From: Caulobacter hibisci
GTDB lineage: Bacteria > Pseudomonadota > Alphaproteobacteria > Caulobacterales > Caulobacteraceae
DNA length: 64,000 nt
Direction: 5' to 3'
NCBI RefSeq assembly: GCF_016135805.1
Contig: NZ_JADWOX010000003.1
Coordinates: forward strand, 248,001 to 312,000
Shown: positions 1-8,995 of the stretch, piece after piece
Position numbering within the stretch: position 1 is the stretch's first letter
Layout of the letters: each line of letters opens with the position of its first letter
Made by a program: the position numbers and the translations under genes
Notes under the pieces: model-generated
What the model was told of the DNA's origin: nothing
Seen by the model: the letters and a program-made list of their open reading frames with translations, nothing else
Databases searched by the model: none

Positions 1-205
1 ACGGAAAGCGGCGCAGCGGCTGCAGCGTCACCTCGGCGGCCTTTTCCGGGTTCAGGCAGAAGCTGATGAAGTCCGGCGTCGTCGCCCGCACGGCGCGGTA
101 CTCGGGGAGATACCGTCCCGCCTGGCGCATGAACCAGACCGGAGGACGCTCGGCGGTCTCGCCAGCCAGCACGGAGAGAAACTTCGGGATCGGGGCGCTC
201 GTCAT
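1..205 (-). CDS. hemE: uroporphyrinogen decarboxylase, N-terminal part (cut by window edge)
   Basis: Reverse-complement translation from the ATG at 205 gives 68 residues with the HemE N-terminal signature: [17 protein letters not shown] around residues 21-37, then a PDFISFC segment. HemE decarboxylates uroporphyrinogen III to coproporphyrinogen III in the cytoplasm during haem synthesis. The rest of the gene lies outside the window. The start faces the origin region. In C. crescentus, hemE transcription runs out of the origin, which fits the position and orientation here. The small plus-strand ORF over the same bases is a shadow. Confidence 0.95.
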   Translation of the reverse strand, partial: MTSAPIPKFLSVLAGETAERPPVWFMRQAGRYLPEYRAVRATTPDFISFCLNPEKAAEVTLQPLRRFP

Positions 206-651
206 ACCGGCGTTAAATCCCGGCGAGCCGTTCCACTCAAGTCCGGGAGACCCCGTACCCTCTTATTCTTCTTAAAAATAAGATTCTTAGAAAGATAGGA
301 GGAAGGGGATGGGCAGGTGCAAGGCGGGGATAAGTCCGTCTTTGTGGAGGACTCCCACCGGCCCTACTCAGTATGCCCAAGCTTGGTCCACATGGGGGTC
401 ATACCTTGTGAACTCCGTGGACAAGCCGCCAAGCCGCCGGAATCCCTCAGGAACCCAGCGGCTGGTAAAGACGAAATTAACCCTTCGTTAGGAGTTTCCA
501 CAGGCGTGGACGGACGCTCGGGCACAGGTCCCGGATCACAGGTTCAAGCTGGGGATTGTCCGGCGTCAATGAGGCCGTTTATCACAGGGGCGCGGCGCAA
601 GGTCGCGACGAGGCGCATTTGGCGCCCGCTTGTCCCCAGGGGGCGCCCAGA
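206..651. other. chromosomal replication origin region (Cori-like), no protein gene
   Basis: The interval lies between hemE (minus) and the DUF299 regulator (plus), the context of the C. crescentus origin. An AT-rich tract at about 261-300 contains an inverted pair, CTTATT (262-267) and AATAAG. DnaA-box-like 9-mers ending in CCACA occur at 384-392 (TGGTCCACA) and 494-502 (GTTTCCACA), with weaker ones at 343-351 and 416-424 on the other strand; another (CGATCCACA, 675-683) is just inside the next gene. CcrM-type GANTC sites lie at 282-286 and 350-354. CtrA-type boxes lie at 477-491 and 656-670. Origin assignment rests on context plus motifs; the exact unwinding site is not resolved. Confidence 0.85.
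477..491 (+). promoter_or_regulatory. CtrA-type binding site in the origin
   Basis: TTAA (477-480), seven bases, then TTAG (488-491): one base from the TTAA-N7-TTAA consensus of the cell-cycle regulator CtrA. In C. crescentus CtrA silences replication by occupying several such boxes in the origin. A DnaA-box-like 9-mer begins three bases further on (494-502), so competition between the two proteins is plausible here. Confidence 0.7.
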
Positions 652-1554
652 GTGGTAAAGCAATCTTTAACGGACGATCCACAGGAAGGCGCCTCGGCTG
701 AGGCCGATCGCCACACCGCGCGGTTCGCCACCTACTTCCACATCCACCTGGTGTCGGACTCCACGGGCGAGACGCTCAACGCCATGGCGCGCGCGGTTTG
801 CGCCCGTTTCACCGACATCCTGCCCATCGAACACATCTACGCGCTTGTTCGTTCCACCCGTCAGTTGGACCGGGCGCTGGAAGAGATCGCCGGCGCGCCG
901 GGCGTGGTGATGCACACCATCATCGACCCCAACCTGCGGGCGGCGCTGGAGGAAGGCTGCCGCAAGCTCGACATGCCGTGCATCGCCGCCCTGGATCCGG
1001 TGGTCAGCGCCATGTCGCGCTATCTGGGGGCCAAGATCTCGACGCGGGTGGGCGCGCAACACGCGCTGAACAACGATTATTTCGACCGCATCGAGGCGCT
1101 GGACTACGCCATCGCCCACGACGACGGCCAGGGCGGCCAGGATCTGACCCAGGCCGACGTCATCCTGGTGGGGGTGTCGCGCACGTCCAAGACCCCGACC
1201 TGCATCTATCTGGCCCATCGCGGCGTGCGGGCCGCCAATGTGCCGCTGGTGCCGGGCCGCCCGCCCCCCGACCAGCTGTTCGAGCTGAAGAACACCCTGA
1301 TCGTCGGCCTGATGACCAGCCCTGAGCGGCTGATCCAGATCCGTCGCAACCGCCTGCTGTCCCTCAAGGAGAACCGCGAGAGCGACTATATCGACACCGA
1401 CAGCGTGCGGGCCGAGATCATCGCCGCCCGCCGGCTGTTCGAGAAGAACGGCTGGCCGATCATCGACGTCACCCGCCGGTCGGTGGAAGAGACGGCGGCG
1501 GCGATCATCAACCTGCTGTCGGGCGGCCGCGGCCAGGTCGAGGTGCTGGGATGA
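652..1554 (+). CDS. pyruvate,phosphate dikinase / PEP synthase regulatory protein (DUF299 kinase-phosphorylase)
   Basis: A bifunctional regulator that phosphorylates and dephosphorylates a threonine of pyruvate,phosphate dikinase or PEP synthase, switching gluconeogenic PEP formation. About 300 residues from the chosen start, the usual family length. Visible motifs are the N-terminal HLVSDSTGETLNAMARAV block and the P-loop-like GVSRTSKTPTCIYLA near residues 174-188. The frame is open back to an ATG at 556, but homology begins at about the TYFHIHLVSDS segment. I chose the GTG at 652 as the nearest in-frame start; its ribosome site is weak. It is the first gene right of the origin and overlaps maf by ATGA. 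Confidence 0.88.
   Translation: MVKQSLTDDPQEGASAEADRHTARFATYFHIHLVSDSTGETLNAMARAVCARFTDILPIEHIYALVRSTRQLDRALEEIAGAPGVVMHTIIDPNLRAALEEGCRKLDMPCIAALDPVVSAMSRYLGAKISTRVGAQHALNNDYFDRIEALDYAIAHDDGQGGQDLTQADVILVGVSRTSKTPTCIYLAHRGVRAANVPLVPGRPPPDQLFELKNTLIVGLMTSPERLIQIRRNRLLSLKENRESDYIDTDSVRAEIIAARRLFEKNGWPIIDVTRRSVEETAAAIINLLSGGRGQVEVLG
656..670 (+). promoter_or_regulatory. CtrA-type binding site at the edge of the origin
   Basis: TAAA (656-659), seven bases, then TTAA (667-670): one mismatch to the CtrA consensus. It overlaps the first codons of the downstream gene if that gene starts at the GTG at 652, and is followed by a DnaA-like 9-mer at 675-683. A bound regulator here could affect both origin firing and expression of that gene. 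Confidence 0.55.
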
Positions 1555-2150
1555 GCGCGCCTCCGATCACCCTGGCCTCCACCAGCTGGACGCGTCAGAC
1601 GATCCTCAAGAACGCCGGCGTGCCGTTCGAGGCCGTGGCTTCGGGCGTCGACGAGGATGCCGCCAAGGCCGGGCTGCTGGCCGAGGAGGTCACGCCGCGC
1701 GACGTCGCCGACGCCTTGGCGCAGACGAAGGCGGTCAAGGTTTCGGGCAAGCGCTCGGGCCTGGTGATCGGCTCGGACCAGACCCTGGAGCTGAAGGGCG
1801 CTCTGTTCGACAAGGTCGACACGATCGAGGCGGCCCGCGCCCGGCTGCTGGAACTGCGCGGCGAGGTCCACAAGCTGCATTCCGGCGTCGTCGTCGCCCG
1901 CGACGGCCAGCCGATCTGGCGCGTGGTCGAGACGGCGAAACTGTCGGTGCGGCCGTTCAGCGACGCCTGGCTCGACGGCTATCTGGAGCGCAACGGCGAG
2001 CAGATCCTGTCGTCTGTCGGTTGCTACATGCTCGAGGGCGAAGGCCTGCAGATGTTCGACCGTATAGACGGCGACTATTTCGCCATTCTCGGGCTGCCGA
2101 TGACCGGCCTGCTCGATTTCCTGCGCCTGCACGGAGCGCTTCAGGCATGA
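1551..2150 (+). CDS. maf: Maf family nucleoside triphosphate pyrophosphatase
   Basis: 199 residues. Maf proteins hydrolyse non-canonical or excess nucleoside triphosphates to the monophosphate and pyrophosphate. The N-terminal [12 protein letters not shown] replaces the usual LASxSPRR substrate loop, as in one Maf subgroup. GSDQTLEL (mid-protein) and [16 protein letters not shown] (C-terminal third) are family landmarks. The ATG at 1551 overlaps the preceding stop codon (ATGA), and the gene overlaps aroE the same way, so translation is probably coupled along this run. Confidence 0.92.
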   Translation: MSAPPITLASTSWTRQTILKNAGVPFEAVASGVDEDAAKAGLLAEEVTPRDVADALAQTKAVKVSGKRSGLVIGSDQTLELKGALFDKVDTIEAARARLLELRGEVHKLHSGVVVARDGQPIWRVVETAKLSVRPFSDAWLDGYLERNGEQILSSVGCYMLEGEGLQMFDRIDGDYFAILGLPMTGLLDFLRLHGALQA

Positions 2151-3019
2151 GTTCTCAACACGGCCAGGCCATTACCGGCGCAGCCCTGGTGGCCGGCGTC
2201 TGCGGCCAGCCGATCATCCATTCGATGAGCCCGATCCTGCACAACGCCTGGTTGGCGGGGGCCGGGATCGACGGCGCCTATGTGCCGATGGGGCCGGCGG
2301 AAGACCGCTTCGAGGCCTTCGTGAACGGCTTTCGCGGCGGGGTGATCCGGGGGCTGAACGTCACCATTCCCTTCAAGGAACGGGCCCTGGCCTGCGCCGA
2401 CACCGCCAGCGACCTAGCCCGCCTAGCCGGCGCGGCCAACCTGCTGCGCTTCCACGCGGACGGGACGATCACCGCCGACAATACCGATGGTCCCGGCATG
2501 CTCGGCGCGATCGCCGCCCAGGCGCCGGACCTCGCCATCGCCGGCTGTTCGGCGGTGATCCTCGGGGCCGGCGGCGCGGCCCGAGGCGCGGCGGCGGCGT
2601 TGCTTCTGGAGCAGGCGCGCGAGGTGCGGATCGTCAATCGCACGGTCGAAAAGGCCCAGGCGATCGCCGACGCCCTGGGGGATGTGGCCACCGCCCATGG
2701 CGAGGCCGAGCTTCCGGCTCTTCTGGCGACCGCCGACCTGGTCATCAACGCCACCTCCCTCGGGCTGGGCGGCGGCGACGGTCCGGCGGCGGATCTTTCC
2801 CTGACGCCGAAAGGCTGCGTGGTGATGGACATGGTCTACAAGCCGCTGCGCACCGAGTTCCTGGCGCGGGCCGAAGCCGCCGGCCGGCGCACCGTGGACG
2901 GGCTGGAGATGCTGCTGCTGCAGGCCGTGCCGTCGTTCGAGGCCTTCTTCGGGCAGGCGCCGCCGGCCGACGTGGACGTGCGCGCCATCGCCCTGGCGCA
3001 TCTGGGGATCAGCAAGTGA
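2147..3019 (+). CDS. aroE: shikimate dehydrogenase (NADP+)
   Basis: 290 residues. Reduces 3-dehydroshikimate to shikimate in aromatic amino acid synthesis. The substrate site is visible as [11 protein letters not shown] near residues 25-35 and NVTIPFKE, with its catalytic lysine, near residues 69-76. The nucleotide fold has the [11 protein letters not shown] loop, followed by the basic NRT segment that favours NADP. The frame is open upstream to 2021 inside maf, but the ATG at 2147 overlaps maf's stop (ATGA) and gives [11 protein letters not shown], in line with the rest of the run. It overlaps coaE at its 3' end. Confidence 0.95.
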   Translation: MSSQHGQAITGAALVAGVCGQPIIHSMSPILHNAWLAGAGIDGAYVPMGPAEDRFEAFVNGFRGGVIRGLNVTIPFKERALACADTASDLARLAGAANLLRFHADGTITADNTDGPGMLGAIAAQAPDLAIAGCSAVILGAGGAARGAAAALLLEQAREVRIVNRTVEKAQAIADALGDVATAHGEAELPALLATADLVINATSLGLGGGDGPAADLSLTPKGCVVMDMVYKPLRTEFLARAEAAGRRTVDGLEMLLLQAVPSFEAFFGQAPPADVDVRAIALAHLGISK

Positions 3020-3615
3020 TCATCCTCGGCCTCACCGGTTCCATCGGCATGGGCAAGTCGACGACCGCAAAGATGTTCGAGGCCCAGGGCGCGCCGGTCT
3101 ACGATTCCGACGCCGCGGTGCATGCCCTGTATACGGCCGGCGGCGCGGCCGTGGCGCCGGTCGAGGCGGCGTTTCCGGGCGTGGTCGTCGACGGCGCGAT
3201 CGATCGGGCGCGGCTGAGCGCTCAGGTGGTCGGCGATCCGCAGGCGCTGGAGAAGCTGGAGGCCATCGTCCACCCGCTGGTCGGAGCCCATCGCATCGGC
3301 TTTTTCGAGAAGGCCGCCAACGAGGGCCACCAGATCGTCGTGCTCGACGTGCCCCTGCTCTACGAGACCGGCGGGCAGAAGCACGTGCACAAGGTCGTGG
3401 TGGTCTCGGCGCCGGCCGAGGTGCAGCGCCAGCGGGTGCTGGCCCGGCCGGGCATGACCGCCGAAAAGCTCGACGCCATCCTGGCCCGCCAGCTGCCCGA
3501 CGCCGAAAAGCGCGCGCGCGCCGACTTCGTCATCGATACGGGCCAGGGCCTGGCGGCCGCCGAGGACCAGGTGCGCGACATCCTGACCCTGTTGAGAACC
3601 TCCGCCCACGCTTGA
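3016..3615 (+). CDS. coaE: dephospho-CoA kinase
   Basis: 199 residues, a normal length. Catalyses the last step of coenzyme A synthesis, phosphorylating dephospho-CoA with ATP. It starts at a GTG overlapping the aroE stop (GTGA) and immediately shows the P-loop [12 protein letters not shown] at residues 5-16, then YDSDAAVH (substrate aspartate) and DVPLLYETG. Co-location with aroE and dnaQ next to the origin matches Caulobacter gene order as I recall it. Confidence 0.95.
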   Translation: MIILGLTGSIGMGKSTTAKMFEAQGAPVYDSDAAVHALYTAGGAAVAPVEAAFPGVVVDGAIDRARLSAQVVGDPQALEKLEAIVHPLVGAHRIGFFEKAANEGHQIVVLDVPLLYETGGQKHVHKVVVVSAPAEVQRQRVLARPGMTAEKLDAILARQLPDAEKRARADFVIDTGQGLAAAEDQVRDILTLLRTSAHA

Positions 3616-3646
3616 TGCGCGACTCGAACCGGCCCATTGAAAGGTC

Positions 3647-4372
3647 ATGGCCCGGGAAATCATCCTCGACACCGAAACCACCGGCTTCGATCCGAAGACG
3701 GGCGACCGCCTGGTCGAAATCGGCTGCATCGAGGTGGTGGACTTCATGCCCACCGGCCGCTCGTTCCACGAATATTGCGACCCGCTGCGCGACATGCCGG
3801 CCGAGGCCGAGAAGGTGCACGGCCTGTCGGCCGCCTTCCTGACCGGCAAGCCGAAGTTCCACGAGATCGCCGACAAGTTCCTGGAGTTCGTCGGCGACAG
3901 CGTCGTGGTCGCCCACAATGCCGCGTTCGACCGCAGCTTCGTCAATTTCGAGCTGGAAAAGTGCGGCCGCGCGCCGCTGCCGGAAGAGCGCTGGATCGAC
4001 ACCCTGGCCATGGCCAAGAAGCGCTTCCCGGGCATGTACAACTCGCTCGACGCGCTCTGCAAACGCTTCAAGATCAGCCTCGACAGCCGCGACAAGCACG
4101 GGGCGCTGATCGACTCGCACCTGCTGGCCGAGGTCTATCTCGAACTGCAGGGCGGCAAGGAACGTGCGCTCGAGCTGACCCATGCCGTGGCGGTAAACGC
4201 CGTCAGCGCCGCCCGCGCCGGCGGCTACGGCGCCCGCCCGCGCCCCCTGCCCTTCCGCTCGACCGACGCCGAGCGCGCGGTGCATGCCGACTGGGTCAAG
4301 TCGACCCTGAAGGACAAGGCTGTCTGGCTGAAGTTCGACCTGCCGGAGCTGGCGCCGCCGGCGGCGGAATAG
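3647..4372 (+). CDS. dnaQ: DNA polymerase III epsilon subunit (3'-5' proofreading exonuclease)
   Basis: 241 residues, typical length. Removes mismatched 3' ends within the replicative polymerase core. The three exonuclease motifs are in order: DTETTGFD at residues 8-15 (ExoI), AHNAAFDRSF near residue 90 (ExoII), and HGALIDSHLLAEVY near residue 152 (ExoIII, DEDDh type). The C-terminal third is basic and less conserved, as expected for the polymerase-binding tail. A GAAAGG ribosome site precedes the ATG after a 31-base gap from coaE. It is convergent with xthA, one base apart. Confidence 0.95.
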   Translation: MAREIILDTETTGFDPKTGDRLVEIGCIEVVDFMPTGRSFHEYCDPLRDMPAEAEKVHGLSAAFLTGKPKFHEIADKFLEFVGDSVVVAHNAAFDRSFVNFELEKCGRAPLPEERWIDTLAMAKKRFPGMYNSLDALCKRFKISLDSRDKHGALIDSHLLAEVYLELQGGKERALELTHAVAVNAVSAARAGGYGARPRPLPFRSTDAERAVHADWVKSTLKDKAVWLKFDLPELAPPAAE

Positions 4373-4373
4373 G

Positions 4374-5180
4374 CTAGACCTTCAAATCCGCCGTCACCGG
4401 GGCGTGGTCGCTGGGGCGTTCCCACTCGCGCACGGTGTCGTGCACCTTGGCCGAGACCTTGCCGTCGACGATCGCCGCGTCGCGCAGGCCGGGGCTGGCC
4501 AGGATGTGATCCAGACGCAGGCCGCGGTTGGATTTGCGGAAGTCGGCCGCGCGGTAGCTCCACCAGGAAAACAGCTTTTCCGGCTCGGGCACGGCCAGGC
4601 GCGGCAGGTCCAAGAGGTCCATCGACTTGATCATCGCGTCGAAGGCTTCGAGCTCGGCTGGGGTATGGCTGACCACCTTCAGCATCTGGCGATGGCTCCA
4701 GACGTCGTTTTCGCCCGGGGCGATGTTCAGGTCGCCGGTGACGATCAGCGGGGCCTTGGGATCGCGCTTCTTCAGGGCGGCGGTCAGGGTCTCGTAGAAA
4801 TCCAGCTTGTGGTCGAATTTCGGGTTGCCGACCCGGTCGGGCGTGTCGCCGCCGGCCGGGATGTAGAAGTTCTGGATGTCGACCCCGGCCACCTTGACCG
4901 CCACGCAGCGGGCGTGGCCCTCGCGGCAGTTCATCAGGGTCGGAACGTCCTCGAACGGCAGGCGCGAGGCGATGGCCACCCCGTGCCAGCCCTTCTGGCC
5001 GGCGATCTTCAGGTGCGGCAGGCCCATGGCCTCGAAGGCCTCGCGCGGAAACTCGCCCTCCTGGCACTTGATCTCCTGCATGCACAGGACGTCGGGCGCC
5101 TGCTCGTCGACGAAGCGGGCGGCCTGTTCGGCGCGCAGGCGGACGGAATTGACGTTCCAGGTGGCGATACGGAGGCGCAT
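4374..5180 (-). CDS. xthA: exodeoxyribonuclease III (AP endonuclease family)
   Basis: 268 residues, full length. Cuts 5' of abasic sites and degrades 3' ends in base excision repair. Motifs: ATWNVNSVR (residues 6-14), CMQEIKC with the metal-binding glutamate near residue 36, IVTGDLNIAP, SWWSYR and the C-terminal catalytic SDHAPV. It lies tail-to-tail with dnaQ. If the origin-proximal order of C. crescentus is the reference, the dnaQ/xthA junction is a synteny breakpoint. Confidence 0.94.
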   Translation of the reverse strand: MRLRIATWNVNSVRLRAEQAARFVDEQAPDVLCMQEIKCQEGEFPREAFEAMGLPHLKIAGQKGWHGVAIASRLPFEDVPTLMNCREGHARCVAVKVAGVDIQNFYIPAGGDTPDRVGNPKFDHKLDFYETLTAALKKRDPKAPLIVTGDLNIAPGENDVWSHRQMLKVVSHTPAELEAFDAMIKSMDLLDLPRLAVPEPEKLFSWWSYRAADFRKSNRGLRLDHILASPGLRDAAIVDGKVSAKVHDTVREWERPSDHAPVTADLKV

Positions 5181-5211
5181 GCCGCTCCCCTACCCCGCTT
5201 TTATGGTCGCC

Positions 5212-5249
5212 GAAAAGAAAAACGCCCGGACGCGAGGGGCGTCCGGGCG
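5212..5249 (-). terminator. rho-independent terminator downstream of lolA
   Basis: An 11-bp perfect stem (5223-5233 with 5239-5249) with a 5-base loop is followed on the minus strand by a T-rich run (complement of 5212-5222). It lies about 190 bases past the lolA stop, leaving a structured 3' leader-like stretch between them. Confidence 0.8.
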
Positions 5250-5378
5250 AAAGTCAGGTCTCTCATGCCGCCGCCGGGAGGGGATAGATCCGGCACGGTT
5301 TGCGAAGAGCGGGTCGGGCGCTCATCGCCATGCGTGGTAAAAGTGCCACGGCGAAATTTTAAGTTCAAGAGGAAAAGT

Positions 5379-5427
5379 GCTTGGCGCTTGCATGTTGTGA
5401 GAATGTCACAAAACGACGACGCCAAGC
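5379..5427 (-). other. nested hairpin just downstream of lolA
   Basis: An outer 8-bp stem, GCTTGGCG (5379-5386) with CGCCAAGC (5420-5427), encloses an inner TTGTGA / TCACAA pair (5395-5400, 5406-5411) with a 5-base loop. It starts about 8 bases after the lolA stop codon and is followed on the minus strand by CTTTT. It may be a first terminator or an mRNA-stabilising 3' structure. The inner palindrome could also be a DNA-binding site. Confidence 0.45.
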
Positions 5428-5435
5428 GCGAGCGC

Positions 5436-6086
5436 TCAACCGGTGGCCTGCTTGCCGACGCGGCGGCGCGGATCGGTCAGGACGAACAGCTTGGGATCGA
5501 TCGCGCCGACCTTTTCCAGATCCGCCAGGCGCACACGGGTCTGGCCGCCCTTCACGTCGCTGATGGTCCAGCCGATCAGTTCCGGGCCATTGCTGAAGTT
5601 CAGCTCCAGCCGGCCAAGGGTCTGGCGACGGGCGTCCTGGGCGACGATGGTGAAACCGTCGGACAGCTTGCGCACGCCGGTGATCTTCACGCCGCGATCC
5701 AGGCGCACCTCGCGCGCCAGCAACAGCGCCAGCGGCGTGCGGCTGAGCGGGTAGCTCTCGAAGGTCTTCAGGCGGCTGTCGAAGATGTTGACGTTGTTGC
5801 CGTTGCTGACGACCAGCAGGCCGCCCGGGCCGTCATATTCGAAGCGGGCCTTGCCCGGACGCTGCAGCCACAGCGTGCCTTGGGTGGTCACGCCGCGCGG
5901 ATCGGTCTGGACGAAGCGGCCCTTGGCGTTGGTCAGGCCCTGGATATAGGCCGTGGCCTTGGCGATCAGGGCCTTGTCCTCGGCCGAAAGCGCCTGGGCG
6001 AAAGCGGGCGCGCCGATCGCGGCGGCCGACAGGCCCGCGCCGGCGGCGGCGATCAGGAAACGGCGGGTCGGGTTGGTCTGCGTCAT
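5436..6086 (-). CDS. lolA: outer-membrane lipoprotein carrier LolA family protein
   Basis: 216 residues. LolA shuttles lipoproteins through the periplasm from the LolCDE ABC transporter to the outer membrane. The N-terminus RRFLIAAAGAG with an AFAQA cleavage site looks like a Tat- or Sec-type signal peptide (residues 8-32). The body shows the LolA pattern: a KGRFVQTDP strand, GTLWLQRPGKARFEYDGP, then short beta-strands with FDSRLKTFESYPLSRTPL. It sits downstream of ftsK on the same strand with a small ORF between, the ftsK-lolA order common in proteobacteria. A terminator follows. Confidence 0.85.
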   Translation of the reverse strand: MTQTNPTRRFLIAAAGAGLSAAAIGAPAFAQALSAEDKALIAKATAYIQGLTNAKGRFVQTDPRGVTTQGTLWLQRPGKARFEYDGPGGLLVVSNGNNVNIFDSRLKTFESYPLSRTPLALLLAREVRLDRGVKITGVRKLSDGFTIVAQDARRQTLGRLELNFSNGPELIGWTISDVKGGQTRVRLADLEKVGAIDPKLFVLTDPRRRVGKQATG

Positions 6087-6212
6087 GCGAACTCCTTCAA
6101 CTCAACCTTTGCCCTGTGCGCGCGTCGCGGGAAAGGCCATGGCGCGGCCGTTTTCCGGCGCCGCGATGAAGGGCCGTTCAGGTTGGGGTCGATGCAGAAC
6201 CCCTGGCGGAGC

Positions 6213-6428
6213 TCATGGTTTCGCTTGATCGACCACGATGGTCGTACCGTTCGCCAGCTTGGTCGCCAGAACGCGCTTGCGGTCAGGACGCCAGAGTTCA
6301 GCGGCCATCCCCTCGGCATCCAAGGCCGCAAAGGCTGCGATCGCTTCGGCGTCGTCGCGAAAGGCCAGAGTCCCGAGGGCTCGGAATTTCCGATGACCGA
6401 CGTCGAAGCGGAAGGCGTATTTGGGCAA
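6213..6428 (-). CDS. small hypothetical protein between ftsK and lolA
   Basis: 71 residues starting MPKYAFRFDVGH from a TTG 8 bases after the ftsK stop, with AAGG at ribosome-site distance. I do not recognise a family. The composition (mixed charged residues, AFRDDAEAIAAFAALDAEG helix, beta-strand C-terminus ATKLANGTTIVVD) looks like a folded small protein rather than a GC-rich shadow. No longer frame competes on the minus strand. It is probably co-transcribed with ftsK. The TTG start makes this less certain. Confidence 0.5.
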   Translation of the reverse strand: MPKYAFRFDVGHRKFRALGTLAFRDDAEAIAAFAALDAEGMAAELWRPDRKRVLATKLANGTTIVVDQAKP

Positions 6429-6435
6429 GGGCGCC

Positions 6436-8949
6436 TTAGAGCGCCGGCGGAGGCGGCGCGAGGATCTCGCGCTTGCCGGCGTGGTTGGCGGCGCCGACGA
6501 CGCCTTCCTTTTCCATCCGCTCCATCAGCGAGGCGGCGCGGTTGTAGCCGATCTGCAGGCGGCGCTGGATGTAGCTGGTCGAGGCCTTGCGGTCGCGGGT
6601 GACCACGGCCACGGCGTGGTCGTAGAGGTCGTTGGCCCCGCCCTCGCCGGCGAAGGCGCCCTCGATGGCCTCTTCCTGCTCCTCGTCGCCGCCGGCCGTG
6701 ACCTCCTCCAGATATTGGGGGATGCCCTGGTCGCGCAGGAACTTGGCGACCTGCTCGACTTCGCCGTCGCTGACGAACGGGCCGTGCAGACGGGTGATGC
6801 GGCCGCCGCCGGCCATGTAGAGCATGTCGCCCTGGCCCAGCAGCTGCTCGGCGCCCTGCTCGCCCAGAATGGTGCGGGCGTCGATCTTGGAGGTGACCTG
6901 GAAGCTGATCCGGGTCGGGAAGTTGGCCTTGATGGTGCCGGTGATGACGTCGACCGACGGGCGTTGCGTCGCCATGATCAGGTGGATGCCGGCGGCGCGG
7001 GCCATCTGGGCCAGGCGCTGGACGGCGCCTTCGATGTCCTTGCCCGCCACCATCATCAGGTCGGCGACCTCGTCGATCACCACGACCAGATAGGGCATGG
7101 CCTCGGGGCGGATCTGCTCGGTCTCGTAGATCGGGCGGCCGGCGTCGTCGAAGCCGGTCTGCACGGTCCGCTCGAAGTGCTCGCCCTTTTCGAGGGCCTC
7201 GTTGGCCTTCTCGTTGTAGCCGCCGATGTTGCGCACGCCGATCTTGGACATCCGGCGATAGCGGTCCTCCATCTCGCGGACGGTCCACTTCAGCGCCACG
7301 ACAGCCTTCTTCGGGTCGGTCACGACCGGGGCCAGGAGGTGCGGGATGCCGTCATAGACCGACAGTTCCAGCATCTTCGGGTCGATCATGATGAAGCGGC
7401 ACTTCTCGGGCGGCAGCTTGTAGAGGATCGACAGGATCATGGCGTTGACGCCGACCGACTTGCCCGAGCCGGTGGTGCCGGCGATCAGCAGGTGGGGCAT
7501 CTTGGCCAGGTCGGCGATGTAGGGCTCGCCGCCGATGGTTTCGCCCAGCGCCATGGGCAGGATCGAGCTGGCCTTGTCGTAGTCGGCGCTCGACAGCAGG
7601 TCGCGCAGATAGACGGTCTCGCGACGCGAGTTGGGCATCTCGATGCCGATGGCGTTGCGGCCCTGGGCCACGGCCACGCGGCACGAGATCACGCTCATCG
7701 AGCGGGCGATGTCGTCCGCAAGAGCAACGACGCGGGCGGTCTTGACGCCCGGGGCCGGCACCAGCTCGTACATGGTGACCACGGGGCCGGGGCGGATCTG
7801 GTCGATCTGGCCCTTGACCCCGAACTCGGCCAGCACGCTTTCCAGCAGGCGGGCGTTCTGGCGCAGGGCGCCTTCATCGAATTCCGACGAGCGCGGCTTG
7901 GACTTGGCCAGCATGGCCAGTTCCGGCAGCTGGAAGCCGTCTTCGTCCTCTTCGAAGTCGAAGGTCTTCTGCTGCTCGCGCAGCTCGCGGCCGCTGGTGG
8001 CGGCCGGGGCCTTGGGCTGGCGGATGGCCAGGGGACGGGCGTCGAAGCTGGGCGCGAAATCGTCTTCGTCGTCCACCGGCGGCGGAGCGGCGCGGGCGGC
8101 CTTGGCGGCGCGGGGCGCGGGTTGGGGGGCCACCGGAATGTCGGTTTCGTCGTCGGCCGGCGCAGGGGCGCGGGCGTTGCGGCGGGGCGAGGGAGCCGGC
8201 TGGTCGTCGATGGCGTCGATGGCGTCGCGCACCGGACGGCGGGCGGCGGCCTTGGCGCGCGGGGCGCGGACGGGTTCCGGCTCGGCCTGCCTGTCCATGG
8301 GACGGGGGGCGCGTTCGCGCGGCGCGGTCAGGCGGGCGATCAGGCTGATGATGCTTTCGGGATCGACGCGGCGCACGCCCAGGGCGTAGCCGACGCCGAG
8401 CAGGGCGCCGACGAGCAGCAGCAGGGCGGCGACGATCCGCGCGCCGGGAATGTGGGCGAAGCCGAACAGGCCGCCGAACAGGTTCAGGAGGCCGTCGCCC
8501 CAGAAGCCGCCCAGGCCCTTGGCCAGCGGCCAGACGGCCGGCGGCGCCAGCACGGTCAGGAAGCCGGCCAGGGCCAGCAGGCCCAGAACGCCGACGCCGG
8601 CTCGCACGCGCAGTTCCTTGCGGTGGGCGTCCGGATCGGGCTGGGCGGTGCGGGCCAGGCCGAACACCAGCATCATGATCGCCGCGATCCAGCCGGCCAG
8701 GCCGAGGGATTGCACGACCACGTCGGCGATCATCGCGCCGGCGCCGCCCAGAGCGTTAGTCGCCGGGGCGCTGCTGACGGCGTTGAAGCTGGGGTCGGCC
8801 GCGTCGTAGGTGGCCAGCGACAGCAGCAGGCCCGCGCCGAGCACGGCCAGCACGCCACCGCGGAATCGGGCCGTCCACGGCTGCGCCCAGCCGTAGCGGA
8901 TCGCCTCCCAGACCAGCTCCAAATTCGATCGCCGCGCCACTCGCGCCAT
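6436..8949 (-). CDS. ftsK: DNA translocase FtsK/SpoIIIE family
   Basis: About 837 residues. A membrane-anchored motor that pumps chromosome dimers through the septum and activates XerCD at dif. The N-terminal ~210 residues carry four or five hydrophobic segments. A proline/alanine/acidic linker (about 215-330) follows, then the motor with Walker [11 protein letters not shown] near residue 490 and Walker [14 protein letters not shown]. The C-terminal gamma winged helix, [18 protein letters not shown] to the end, reads KOPS orientation sites. The frame allows a TTG at 8961, but the ATG at 8949 has GGAG at proper distance. A CtrA-type box lies 47 bases upstream. Confidence 0.96.
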   Translation of the reverse strand: MARVARRSNLELVWEAIRYGWAQPWTARFRGGVLAVLGAGLLLSLATYDAADPSFNAVSSAPATNALGGAGAMIADVVVQSLGLAGWIAAIMMLVFGLARTAQPDPDAHRKELRVRAGVGVLGLLALAGFLTVLAPPAVWPLAKGLGGFWGDGLLNLFGGLFGFAHIPGARIVAALLLLVGALLGVGYALGVRRVDPESIISLIARLTAPRERAPRPMDRQAEPEPVRAPRAKAAARRPVRDAIDAIDDQPAPSPRRNARAPAPADDETDIPVAPQPAPRAAKAARAAPPPVDDEDDFAPSFDARPLAIRQPKAPAATSGRELREQQKTFDFEEDEDGFQLPELAMLAKSKPRSSEFDEGALRQNARLLESVLAEFGVKGQIDQIRPGPVVTMYELVPAPGVKTARVVALADDIARSMSVISCRVAVAQGRNAIGIEMPNSRRETVYLRDLLSSADYDKASSILPMALGETIGGEPYIADLAKMPHLLIAGTTGSGKSVGVNAMILSILYKLPPEKCRFIMIDPKMLELSVYDGIPHLLAPVVTDPKKAVVALKWTVREMEDRYRRMSKIGVRNIGGYNEKANEALEKGEHFERTVQTGFDDAGRPIYETEQIRPEAMPYLVVVIDEVADLMMVAGKDIEGAVQRLAQMARAAGIHLIMATQRPSVDVITGTIKANFPTRISFQVTSKIDARTILGEQGAEQLLGQGDMLYMAGGGRITRLHGPFVSDGEVEQVAKFLRDQGIPQYLEEVTAGGDEEQEEAIEGAFAGEGGANDLYDHAVAVVTRDRKASTSYIQRRLQIGYNRAASLMERMEKEGVVGAANHAGKREILAPPPPAL

Positions 8950-8995
8950 GAACCGCTCCAAAGTCGTATGGAGCGCATCTTGTGGGCCGGTTTGG

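Noticed and set aside
66..275. small plus-strand ORF at the left edge
   Set aside because: Antisense to hemE, whose signature is unmistakable.
556..651. N-terminal extension of the DUF299 regulator from the ATG at 556
   Set aside because: The extra 32 residues lie in the origin with motif-dense DNA and match nothing in the family.
5395..5411. CRP/FNR site downstream of lolA
   Set aside because: TTGTGA-N5-TCACAA has five instead of six central bases relative to the CRP pattern, lies after a stop codon and inside an RNA hairpin; more likely an RNA structure.
5201..5425. 74-codon minus-strand ORF after lolA
   Set aside because: It crosses the terminator hairpin and its T-run and has no recognisable start context.
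4404..6602. 732-codon plus-strand frame across xthA and lolA
   Set aside because: It runs antisense through two well-supported genes and the terminator between them.
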